From contig LFTM01000291.1 in the NCBI GenBank assembly GCA_001513505.1, forward strand, positions 1 to 6,527: 6,527 bases of DNA. Reading direction: 5' to 3'. Source of the DNA: Clostridiales bacterium DTU092. Lineage in GTDB: Bacteria; Bacillota; Clostridia; Caldicoprobacterales; Caldicoprobacteraceae. This document shows positions 1 to 5,115 of this stretch, piece by piece (within the stretch, counting starts at the first letter, position 1; each line of letters begins with the position of its first letter). A model generated the notes under the pieces. The model saw nothing but the letters and a program-made list of their open reading frames with translations, did no database searches and was not told where the DNA came from. A program made the translations under genes and the position numbers.

Positions 1-1
1 A

Positions 2-541
2 GGCAGGAACCTGGTATCTCTGAAAGGTTCAAGTACCAGACCTACCTATGATAGGATTAAGGAAGCCATGTTTAATATCCTGCAAGGCTATATACCTGAC
101 AGCCTGGTTTTGGATCTGTTTGCCGGCACCGGAAACCTGGGATTAGAAGCTTTAAGCAGAGGCTGCAAAAAGGTGGTATTTGTTGAGAAAAATCCACGAG
201 CCGTCAGGGTGCTCAATAAAAACCGCTCAAACTTAGGCTGCCTGAATCAATCCCATGTCATATGTGATGATGTTTTTCGTGTTATCAGGTATCTTTCTGG
301 GAAAGAGAGATTTGATTTGATATTTGCTGATCCGCCATATGATAAAGGGCTGGAGATACTTGTTTTAAATGCAATTGCTGAAAATGACATACTGCAACCT
401 CAAGGAATTATTGTACTTGAGCATTCCAGCAAGGTTGATCAACCTGATGAGGTGGAGAATATCAAAAAAATTCAGACCAGGAAATATGGCAGTACCAGCA
501 TCAGTTTTTTCAGAAAAAGCAGGAGTGATGATAACATATGA
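2..541 (+). CDS. rsmD: 16S rRNA (guanine(966)-N(2))-methyltransferase RsmD, 5'-truncated
   Basis: RsmD transfers a methyl group from S-adenosylmethionine to N2 of G966 of 16S rRNA in the assembling small ribosomal subunit. The gene enters from the left edge: the frame is open from base 2, and the residues before the first in-window ATG (68) already match the family, including the conserved TRPTxDRxKEA stretch encoded near 35-67. About 179 residues are present, so probably only some 8-10 N-terminal residues are missing. The S-adenosylmethionine-binding loop, VLDLFAGTGNLG, is encoded at 107-142. The catalytic DPPY tetrapeptide, preceded by FA, is encoded at 329-340. Both are typical of amino-methylating Rossmann-fold enzymes. 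The TGA stop overlaps the coaD ATG (ATGA), which suggests one transcript and translational coupling. The rsmD-coaD pairing is very common in bacteria. I am confident of the family; the exact start lies outside the window. Confidence 0.96.
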   Translation, partial: GRNLVSLKGSSTRPTYDRIKEAMFNILQGYIPDSLVLDLFAGTGNLGLEALSRGCKKVVFVEKNPRAVRVLNKNRSNLGCLNQSHVICDDVFRVIRYLSGKERFDLIFADPPYDKGLEILVLNAIAENDILQPQGIIVLEHSSKVDQPDEVENIKKIQTRKYGSTSISFFRKSRSDDNI

Positions 542-1026
542 AGAGAGTAGCTGTCTATCCGGGGAGTTTTGATCCCATTACCAATGGGCATTTAGATATT
601 ATCAAGAGGGCAAGCCGGATATTCGACAAGTTGATTGTAGCGGTGGTACGTAATCCTAACAAGGTATCTACATTTACCGTTGATGAAAGAATGGATTTGA
701 TACGGAAAGCAGTTTCTGGCTTGCCGAATATTGAGATTGATCACTTTGAAGGCTTGTTGGTTGATTTTATGAAAGCAAAAGACGCCCATGTGATAATAAA
801 AGGTTTGAGGGCGATATCCGATTTTGAATATGAATTCCAGATGGCTCTGATGAACCGGAAACTGGATCCCAATATTGAGACCCTGTTTATGATGACCAAC
901 TATAAATATTCCTACTTAAGTTCAAGTGTCGTGAAAGAAATTGGCAGACTGGGCGGATGCATAGGCGACTTGGTACCCGATGTGGTATTACAGGATATAC
1001 AGAAAAAACTGACGGACTTAAAATAG
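538..1026 (+). CDS. coaD: Phosphopantetheine adenylyltransferase CoaD
   Basis: CoaD catalyses the penultimate step of coenzyme A synthesis in the cytoplasm: 4'-phosphopantetheine plus ATP gives dephospho-CoA and pyrophosphate. The protein has 162 residues, close to the usual 160. It opens with the family signature YPGSFDPITNGH (residues 7-18), which contains the nucleotidyltransferase T/HxGH motif (TNGH, 15-18). The KGLRAISDFEYE segment (about residues 84-95) lines the substrate pocket. The C-terminal ATP-binding SSSVVK motif (about 128-133) corresponds to ISSSxVK/R in other members. The ATG overlaps the rsmD stop by 4 bases. An AGGAG at 521-525 lies 12 bases upstream, a rather long spacing, which fits coupling to rsmD translation. 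Homologous enzymes form hexamers and are feedback-inhibited by CoA. Nothing in the sequence looks damaged. Confidence 0.98.
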   Translation: MKRVAVYPGSFDPITNGHLDIIKRASRIFDKLIVAVVRNPNKVSTFTVDERMDLIRKAVSGLPNIEIDHFEGLLVDFMKAKDAHVIIKGLRAISDFEYEFQMALMNRKLDPNIETLFMMTNYKYSYLSSSVVKEIGRLGGCIGDLVPDVVLQDIQKKLTDLK

Positions 1027-1050
1027 TTGATATAAGAGATTAATAAATAA

Positions 1051-1055
1051 GGAGG
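1051..1055 (+). promoter_or_regulatory. Ribosome binding site that selects a TTG start
   Basis: GGAGG lies 8 bases upstream of TTG at 1064. An ATG at 1059 is only 3 bases from this site and reads ATG-AGT-TGA, so it cannot start the gene. The optimal spacing and the open frame identify TTG 1064 as the start. Confidence 0.85.
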
Positions 1056-1063
1056 AATATGAG

Positions 1064-1513
1064 TTGAATATACTTAATCTCTTGGATGTGTTGGAAGATG
1101 AGCTTGAAAACGGTAAGCCTGTACCTATTATTGGAAAGACAATGATAGATAAGGAAAAAAGCCTGAGCATTATAAGGGATATACGTCTTAGTCTGCCCGA
1201 AGCGTTGAGACAGGCGGAGATGATAAAGAAAGAACGACAAAGAATACTTGCAGAAGCACAGAAGGAAGCGGAAACTATAGTTAAAGAAGCCGAACAGCAT
1301 ATCAAAGCACTGATCGATGAACATGAGATCACCCAAAAAGCTTATCAGCAATCCAGAGAAATAATCGAAAATGCTCAAGAGAGTGCAAAACAGATCAGGT
1401 TAGGGGCAAAAGAATATGCTGACGAATTGTTGCAGGAAGTGGAGCAGTACTTAATTGAACAGTTGCAAATTATAAAACAAAACAGAGAAGAGCTTAATGT
1501 TGCAAAGAGATAG
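1064..1513 (+). CDS. Uncharacterised coiled-coil protein (resembles clostridial proteins annotated as V-type ATPase subunit H-like)
   Basis: This 149-residue protein has no recognised enzymatic motif. It has a short N-terminal segment (1-44: hydrophobic NILNLLDVLED, then a PVPIIGK turn and a charged helix). A long, nearly uninterrupted helix follows (about 45-146), rich in Glu, Lys, Gln and Ala, with repeats such as AEAQKEAE and VKEAEQ. The pattern suggests a dimeric coiled coil like ATP synthase subunit b or the tail of DivIVA. Weak similarity of this kind is why such proteins are often labelled ATPase subunits, but no other ATPase gene is present here. It has no signal peptide and no clear membrane segment, so it is probably cytoplasmic. 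The start is TTG with GGAGG 8 bases upstream, 37 bases after coaD, so it is probably in the rsmD-coaD operon. The stop lies 2 bases from the ylbJ stop on the other strand. From memory, a similar protein follows coaD in related Clostridia. Its function is unknown; a DivIVA-like scaffold role is speculation. Confidence 0.88.
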   Translation: MNILNLLDVLEDELENGKPVPIIGKTMIDKEKSLSIIRDIRLSLPEALRQAEMIKKERQRILAEAQKEAETIVKEAEQHIKALIDEHEITQKAYQQSREIIENAQESAKQIRLGAKEYADELLQEVEQYLIEQLQIIKQNREELNVAKR

Positions 1514-1515
1514 TA

Positions 1516-2754
1516 TCAGCTCAGCGTTCTTTTATTTTTTGCACTAAAACTGATTAAATATGTTACCAAGCTAAAAAGTATTCCTGTTACTAACAGTATG
1601 AGAATGCTGTAAAAAGCCAGTTGCCATGCGTTCCATAAAGTTGATGACCACGCAGTTTTCGGTTGTTGGTAAAATTGGTGGAATACGAACAAGTCAGCAT
1701 GAGGCTGGATTTTTATAATAACCCATGCTACTGCCGTTGCTATGATACCATGAAAGAATTTTGCAGCAATATAAAGGAATACAGATATCCCGGTTTTGCT
1801 TATAAAGGAAAGTACCTGACTATGGATTGAAAAGCCGCTCCAACTGATTATGAAGGTACATAATAATATTTTATGGAACAGAGGCGCTGTAGATTGTGCT
1901 ATAATTTTGCAGCCTGTAGTCATCTCAAATATTCCTCCGATTAATCCGTTAAGCAGGCTCTGTTCAATTCCCAATGGAAGTAAAAGGGGAGACATAAGGT
2001 TGGACAGTGCATTGATGAATCCTGTTTTTATAAAAATTTTTATAATAACCGAAAAAAGTATGATATATCCGCCTATGTAAATAAGGGTGTTCATCGAATT
2101 ACGGATTGCGTCACTCAGGATTTCCCCAAAAGTCCTGCTATCTTTATGTCTGGCTGATATAAGAGCCTGATAGGCTGCTTTTATGTTTGGAAACCTGTGT
2201 GCAGTTCTAAAGGATTTCTTATTGTTATCAGGACTATAGAATCTGAATATAATACCAAGTATGATTGAAGCCGTATAATGGCTCATTGCAATGATCATGC
2301 CAGCTTTGGAACTATTTAGCAATCCGATGCCAACAGCACTTAACATAAATAATGGGCCGGAGGTGCTGCAGAAAGCGATAATTCTCTGAGCCTCCTTTGA
2401 GGTAATCTTGCCTTTGTCCCAAAAATACCATGTTAATCTGGCACCCACCGGGTAGCCGGAAGTGATGCTCATTGTCCATATAAATGAGCTTTCACCGGGA
2501 CAACGGAAGATAGGGTACATAACCGGCTGTAACAGTATGGCAATAAAATCCACTACCCCAATTCCGATTATAACTTCGGCTGCAACGAAAAATGGGAAAA
2601 GGGCCGGTAAAACAATTTTCAACCAGGTATCCAAACCTGATATGGCGGCTTGAAACGATTCCTGAGGGAAGGCAATAATCAATGACGAAGCAATCAAGCA
2701 CAATATGCATAACCCGGCAGTATGTATATTTTTTATTGCATAGATTTTGTTCAT
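1516..2754 (-). CDS. ylbJ: Sporulation integral membrane protein YlbJ
   Basis: YlbJ is a polytopic membrane protein of the nucleoside-recognition (Gate) domain family. In Bacillus subtilis it is made in the mother cell under sigma-E and is needed for a normal heat-resistant spore; its transported substrate, if any, is not known. From ATG 2754 the product has 412 residues, close to the roughly 408 of the Bacillus protein. Hydrophobic segments lie at about residues 13-30, 45-82, 128-146, 152-171, 222-244, 295-315, 323-347 and 378-403. Conserved motifs are SGYPVGA (99-105) and GPLFMLSAVGIG (133-144) in the first half, and EMTTGC (277-282) and SGFSIHSQ (306-313) in the second, giving the two-fold Gate arrangement. 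An upstream in-frame ATG at 2799 has no ribosome binding site, whereas ATG 2754 has GGGAGG just ahead. It is divergent from the patatin gene and convergent with the coiled-coil gene. A possible sigma-E-like promoter lies upstream. Confidence 0.94.
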   Translation of the reverse strand: MNKIYAIKNIHTAGLCILCLIASSLIIAFPQESFQAAISGLDTWLKIVLPALFPFFVAAEVIIGIGVVDFIAILLQPVMYPIFRCPGESSFIWTMSITSGYPVGARLTWYFWDKGKITSKEAQRIIAFCSTSGPLFMLSAVGIGLLNSSKAGMIIAMSHYTASIILGIIFRFYSPDNNKKSFRTAHRFPNIKAAYQALISARHKDSRTFGEILSDAIRNSMNTLIYIGGYIILFSVIIKIFIKTGFINALSNLMSPLLLPLGIEQSLLNGLIGGIFEMTTGCKIIAQSTAPLFHKILLCTFIISWSGFSIHSQVLSFISKTGISVFLYIAAKFFHGIIATAVAWVIIKIQPHADLFVFHQFYQQPKTAWSSTLWNAWQLAFYSILILLVTGILFSLVTYLISFSAKNKRTLS

Positions 2755-2776
2755 TTTTCCTCCCGGACGGTATAAA
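2747..2776 (+). promoter_or_regulatory. Tentative sigma-A promoter for the patatin gene
   Basis: TTGTTC (2747-2752) and TATAAA (2771-2776) are separated by 18 bases. The -10 matches five of six consensus positions but the -35 only three. Transcription would start near 2783, giving a leader of about 37 bases. The -35 would overlap the ylbJ start codon on the other strand. It was found by eye and no other evidence supports it. Confidence 0.3.
2759..2764 (-). promoter_or_regulatory. Ribosome binding site that decides the ylbJ start
   Basis: On the minus strand GGGAGG is followed by AAAA and the ATG at 2754. The spacing is short but the match is strong. The alternative ATG at 2799 is preceded on its strand by CCCTCCACAAT, with no purine-rich site, so the shorter protein is preferred. 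Confidence 0.75.
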
Positions 2777-2794
2777 GACGATAGTTCAATATTA

Positions 2795-2823
2795 ATCATA
2801 TTGTGGAGGGAATATTTTTATGA
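2795..2823 (-). promoter_or_regulatory. Tentative sigma-E-like promoter for ylbJ
   Basis: On the minus strand TCATAAA (2823-2817) and AATATGAT (2802-2795) are 14 bases apart. This roughly fits the mother-cell sigma-E pattern (an ATA core in the -35, cATAnnnT in the -10, 13-15 bases between). It would start transcription about 34 bases before ATG 2754. The alternative ylbJ ATG at 2799 would fall inside the -10, which also argues against that start. The match is imperfect; the main support is the known sigma-E control of ylbJ in Bacillus. Confidence 0.3.
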
Positions 2824-3602
2824 AGAAAAAAGTTAAGGTTGGGCTGGCGCTTGGTGCTGGGGCAGCCAGAGGTTTAGCGCATATTGGTGTTTTACAGGTG
2901 CTTGAAGAACATGGGATTTTCCCTGATTATATTGCCGGCAGCAGTATTGGAGCTATAGTTGGATCGCTGTATGCAGCAGGTATTTCACCAAAAATGATGG
3001 AAGGTATTGCACAAAATCTGGATGTAGCACGTTACTATGATGTCAGGGTTCCCCGTATTGGATTTATGCAGGGGAAAAGAATTGAAGAACTTATAAAGCT
3101 GCTTACGCAAAACAAGGATTTTAATGAGTTGAAAATTCCACTGACAGTTACCGCCGTGGATTTAAAGACATGTAAATTGATTGAGCTGCATGAGGGCAAG
3201 GTTTATAAAGCAGTGCGGGCCAGTATATCCATTCCGGGAATCTTTACTCCGGTTGAACAGGATGATTATGTTCTGGTAGACGGTGGTTTGCTTGCGCGCG
3301 TTCCCGTAAATACTGCAAAGCGGATGGGAGCTGATGTGGTTATTGGAGTTGATGTAGGTTTCAGAGGACAGCATCGCGCGCCACTGAATGTTCTGGATGT
3401 CATTATGCAGTCGTTGGAAGTCATGGAGCTTGAGATCCTGAAGAACAACGTTGAAAAGGGAGACGTGATTGTATATCCGGATGTTTCCGACATTCACCCA
3501 TTTTATTTTGATAAAGTGGACGAATGCGTTAAAGAGGGAAGAAAAGCGACAATTAAGGCTATAGACCGTATAAAACAACTGATAGATGCGTGGGAAAATT
3601 AA
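2820..3602 (+). CDS. ylbK: Patatin-like phospholipase family protein (YlbK/RssA type)
   Basis: This is a predicted serine hydrolase of the patatin/NTE family, which uses a Ser-Asp dyad to cleave acyl esters, usually of phospholipids or lysophospholipids. The substrate of the bacterial YlbK/RssA branch is not established. The 260 residues cover one compact patatin domain. The glycine-rich oxyanion segment GAGAARG is at residues 12-18, the nucleophile elbow GSSIG at 40-44 (Ser42), a conserved ASISIPGIFTPV stretch at 134-145, and the catalytic DGG at 154-156 (Asp154). All key residues are present, so it should be active. It has no signal peptide and no membrane segment, so it is probably cytoplasmic or membrane-associated. 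The ATG at 2820 follows GGAGGG (2805-2810) by 9 bases. It sits next to ylbJ as in Bacillus subtilis, but here the two genes are divergent. Its TAA stop overlaps the tmcAL stop on the opposite strand. The symbol rests on family plus synteny. Confidence 0.93.
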   Translation: MKKKVKVGLALGAGAARGLAHIGVLQVLEEHGIFPDYIAGSSIGAIVGSLYAAGISPKMMEGIAQNLDVARYYDVRVPRIGFMQGKRIEELIKLLTQNKDFNELKIPLTVTAVDLKTCKLIELHEGKVYKAVRASISIPGIFTPVEQDDYVLVDGGLLARVPVNTAKRMGADVVIGVDVGFRGQHRAPLNVLDVIMQSLEVMELEILKNNVEKGDVIVYPDVSDIHPFYFDKVDECVKEGRKATIKAIDRIKQLIDAWEN

Positions 3603-4861
3603 ATTATTCTGATTTTTTCTGTAAAGTCACGGTTACCCTTTTTAAATTGTTCTTCCGGGATACCCAGACTGTACAGGTTTGTAGCAAGTACATCTATCAT
3701 AAACATTTCCCTGGCAACAGGGTTTTTCAATGTTTTGTAGTAATGTGCTGATTTGGTTAGTATAGGAACTCTGGCCGACTGTTTTAGCTGTTTTAAAAGT
3801 GGTGTTGCTTTTTTGGAAAATCCGAGAATCCTCAAATATTGAGGGCCTCCGGCGTTGCGAAATCGTATAATTTTTTCTTTGGTTAATCCCAGGAGGCCAT
3901 GGATCAGTATGCGTTGAATCCTTGTATATACGTATCTTTTTGTTTTGGTGAGCGTCAGAAACTCCTCCAGGTTCGTTGCGTCCTGGGCGCATTGTTTGAT
4001 GCGGTTTTCAAGACCTTCATCGACATCCATCCAGTTTTTTATTTCCTGTAATGGGGCCCTTCGTATAATGCCTAAAAACAGTTGTTCCAGGGAGTGGTTC
4101 GTTACCGGGCCTTTCCCTGATTTAATGGCATTTTTTAAGATCTCAAAGGAGGAGGGGGGCATTGTCCGGGCTATTGTATTCCAACCCATCCGGTTAACAA
4201 GCTCGTTTCTTATAGCTGTCGCGCTGGCTATTTTTCCGTTTATATCCAGAGAACTGTAGGAGGGTCCTGTTCTGGGTATAGTGACGGGCTGGATATTGCT
4301 GTTAGTTTTATACAGTGTTCTCAAGTACTCCAGTGCAAGTATTGAATTCGAGCTATATATAATCTTTTCCCACTGGCTTTCTGAAAAAATATTACAGCCA
4401 AGTTTAGAGGTATACTCAATAACTGCTCTATACCGGGCTTGAGGAAAAGACAGGCCTTGCCCAAGATGCTTCTTCAATAACTCCTTAAACTGCGGAGGTT
4501 CGTTAGCTAGAATTCTGGCGATTGAAGTAAGGGGCTGAATACTTCCCACTTCACTGCCAAAGCTTACATGGGTCACCACTCCCGTATGGTTCAGAAGCTG
4601 TATACCGCCAAAGGCAAATAATTCCGCTGTTTGAGACGAGTAGGCAGCCGGAAGCTCTATAACTAAATCAACGCCGTTGCGAAGAGCCATTTCGGCTCTT
4701 TCCCATTTATCTATGATGGCGGCTTCGCCTCTTTGGGTAAAATGGCCTGACATGACAGCAATTACGTAATCTGGTTTAACCAGTTCAACGGATTTGTCTA
4801 TATGGTACTTGTGTCCGTTGTGAAAGGGATTATATTCCGCTATAATACCCAGTACTACCAT
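3599..4861 (-). CDS. tmcAL: tRNA(Met) cytidine acetate ligase TmcAL (YlbM)
   Basis: TmcAL forms N4-acetylcytidine at wobble position 34 of elongator tRNA-Met. It activates acetate with ATP to acetyl-adenylate and then transfers the acetyl group to the base. The modification improves discrimination of AUG from AUA codons. The 420 residues match the family length. The N-terminal nucleotidyltransferase domain carries GIIAEYNPFHNGH (5-17) with the HxGH-type motif HNGH (14-17). SGHFTQRGE (38-46), DKWERAEMAL (51-60), GVDLVIELP (63-71) and FGSEVG (101-106) follow. ASATAIRNEL (212-221) is a second conserved block that probably contacts ATP. The rest is the tRNA-binding C-terminal part, rich in Lys and Arg. 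ATG 4861 has GAGG 7 bases upstream (4869-4872) and puts the HxGH motif at the usual distance. That ribosome binding site may sit in a small hairpin. The gene is divergent from pta-ackA, which makes acetate, its substrate. Confidence 0.95.
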   Translation of the reverse strand: MVVLGIIAEYNPFHNGHKYHIDKSVELVKPDYVIAVMSGHFTQRGEAAIIDKWERAEMALRNGVDLVIELPAAYSSQTAELFAFGGIQLLNHTGVVTHVSFGSEVGSIQPLTSIARILANEPPQFKELLKKHLGQGLSFPQARYRAVIEYTSKLGCNIFSESQWEKIIYSSNSILALEYLRTLYKTNSNIQPVTIPRTGPSYSSLDINGKIASATAIRNELVNRMGWNTIARTMPPSSFEILKNAIKSGKGPVTNHSLEQLFLGIIRRAPLQEIKNWMDVDEGLENRIKQCAQDATNLEEFLTLTKTKRYVYTRIQRILIHGLLGLTKEKIIRFRNAGGPQYLRILGFSKKATPLLKQLKQSARVPILTKSAHYYKTLKNPVAREMFMIDVLATNLYSLGIPEEQFKKGNRDFTEKIRII

Positions 4862-4868
4862 TGTAAAA

Positions 4869-4890
4869 CCTCGCTTTCATCAGAGTGAGG
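4869..4890 (-). promoter_or_regulatory. Small hairpin over the tmcAL ribosome binding site
   Basis: In the tmcAL transcript CCUCACU (4890-4884) can pair with AGCGAGG (4875-4869) across an 8-base loop, with one A-C mismatch. The 3' arm contains the GAGG that would bind 16S rRNA. The structure is weak, so control of translation is only possible. Confidence 0.3.
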
Positions 4891-4902
4891 ATATATATAA
4901 TA

Positions 4903-4930
4903 TTTATACTACATTTTAAGAAGTTTTGAA
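4903..4930 (-). promoter_or_regulatory. Tentative sigma-A promoter for tmcAL
   Basis: On the minus strand TTCAAA (4930-4925) and TATAAA (4908-4903) are 16 bases apart, matching four and five of six consensus positions. The start point would fall near 4896, so the leader would include the whole small hairpin at 4869-4890. Other -10-like sequences occur in the adjacent run of alternating A and T, so the exact site is uncertain. Confidence 0.35.
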
Positions 4931-4937
4931 AGCACCG

Positions 4938-4969
4938 GCATAAACTTTGGTATGCAAAGGTTTGAAACC
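4938..4969. repeat. Overlapping inverted repeats, possible operator
   Basis: Three short inverted repeats share bases. GCATA (4938-4942) pairs with TATGC (4951-4955). AAACTTTG (4942-4949) pairs with CAAA-G-GTTT (4955-4963), with one bulged G. GGTTT-G-AAACC (4959-4969) is a perfect odd palindrome. Such clusters can be binding sites for a dimeric regulator or alternative hairpins in a transcript. In AT-rich DNA some would arise by chance. Confidence 0.4.
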
Positions 4970-4989
4970 AGGGAAGCCATACATATACA
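4962..4989 (+). promoter_or_regulatory. Tentative sigma-A promoter for pta-ackA
   Basis: TTGAAA (4962-4967) and TATACA (4984-4989) lie 16 bases apart, matching five and four of six consensus positions. Transcription would start near 4996, leaving a leader of about 120 bases. The -35 lies inside the palindrome at 4959-4969, so a protein bound there could block it. Closer -10-like sequences exist (for example TATAAA at 5084-5089) but lack a good -35. Confidence 0.3.
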
Positions 4990-4990
4990 G

Positions 4991-5007
4991 ATAATTCTGA
5001 AAATTAT
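4991..5007. repeat. Short perfect inverted repeat upstream of pta
   Basis: ATAATT (4991-4996) and AATTAT (5002-5007) flank the 5-base centre CTGAA. The heptamer TTCTGAA that spans the centre recurs at 5011-5017, 16 bases downstream. All pairs are A-T, so this is weak as an RNA hairpin; a DNA binding site is equally possible. Confidence 0.35.
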
Positions 5008-5100
5008 ATCTTCTGAAGGATTTTATGTATTTTTGTAGAATAATAATTAGGTTTTGTTTTCGTACAAATAATAAAATAAATAATATAAATCTTTTAGTTG

Positions 5101-5107
5101 AAAGGGG
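5101..5107 (+). promoter_or_regulatory. Ribosome binding site that decides the pta start
   Basis: AAAGGGG ends 8 bases before ATG 5116. A TTG at 5098 is in frame but lies upstream of this site and has no purine-rich sequence of its own, so ATG 5116 is the start. Confidence 0.8.
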
Positions 5108-5115
5108 AAATACTT

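Larger units (their letters stand above)
4862..5115. other. AT-rich divergent intergenic region between tmcAL and pta
   Basis: These 254 bases separate the tmcAL and pta start codons and must carry the promoters of both. I see no open frame, RNA gene or known riboswitch in them. They hold a leader hairpin near tmcAL (4869-4890), overlapping inverted repeats (4938-4969), another inverted repeat (4991-5007), and repeated TTTGAAA (4925-4931, 4961-4967) and TTCTGAA (4995-5001, 5011-5017) motifs. The final 100 bases before pta are especially AT-rich. Confidence 0.85.

Noticed and set aside
68..70. ATG at 68 as the start of rsmD
   Set aside because: The frame is open upstream to base 2, and the upstream residues match the conserved TRPTxDRxKEA region of RsmD, so the gene begins outside the window.
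592..789. Minus-strand open frame inside coaD
   Set aside because: It is fully antisense to a strongly conserved gene, and the translation has no recognisable motif.
1018..1378. Two open frames on the minus strand opposite the coiled-coil gene
   Set aside because: Low-complexity Ser/Ile/Phe/Leu-rich translations are expected from the antisense of a Glu/Lys/Gln-rich coiled coil; neither resembles a known protein.
1490..1540. Intrinsic terminator between the coiled-coil gene and ylbJ
   Set aside because: GAGCT/AGCTC is only 5 pairs around a 23-base loop, and the alternative TGCAAA/TTTGCA stem has an even larger loop and is AT-rich.
1850..2080. Plus-strand open frame inside ylbJ
   Set aside because: It is antisense to a conserved membrane protein gene, has no convincing ribosome binding site and resembles no family I recognise.
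2755..2799. Extended ylbJ N-terminus from ATG 2799
   Set aside because: There is no ribosome binding site before 2799, while GGGAGG precedes ATG 2754 and gives the usual family length.
3162..3578. Minus-strand open frames opposite the patatin gene
   Set aside because: They are shadows of a gene with all catalytic motifs intact and have no motifs of their own.
3594..3619. Intrinsic terminator at the patatin/tmcAL junction
   Set aside because: The T-run at 3613-3618 is preceded only by an A-T stem (GAAAAT with ATTTTTTC) with no GC pairs to stabilise it.
3945..4259. Plus-strand open frame opposite tmcAL
   Set aside because: It is antisense to conserved tmcAL coding sequence, and the translation matches nothing recognisable.
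5098..5115. TTG 5098 as the pta start
   Set aside because: The AAAGGGG site lies downstream of it and is correctly spaced for ATG 5116.
4862..5115. Riboswitch or small RNA in the pta leader
   Set aside because: The palindromes are short and AT-rich, and I see no consensus core of a known riboswitch class; kept only as possible operator repeats.
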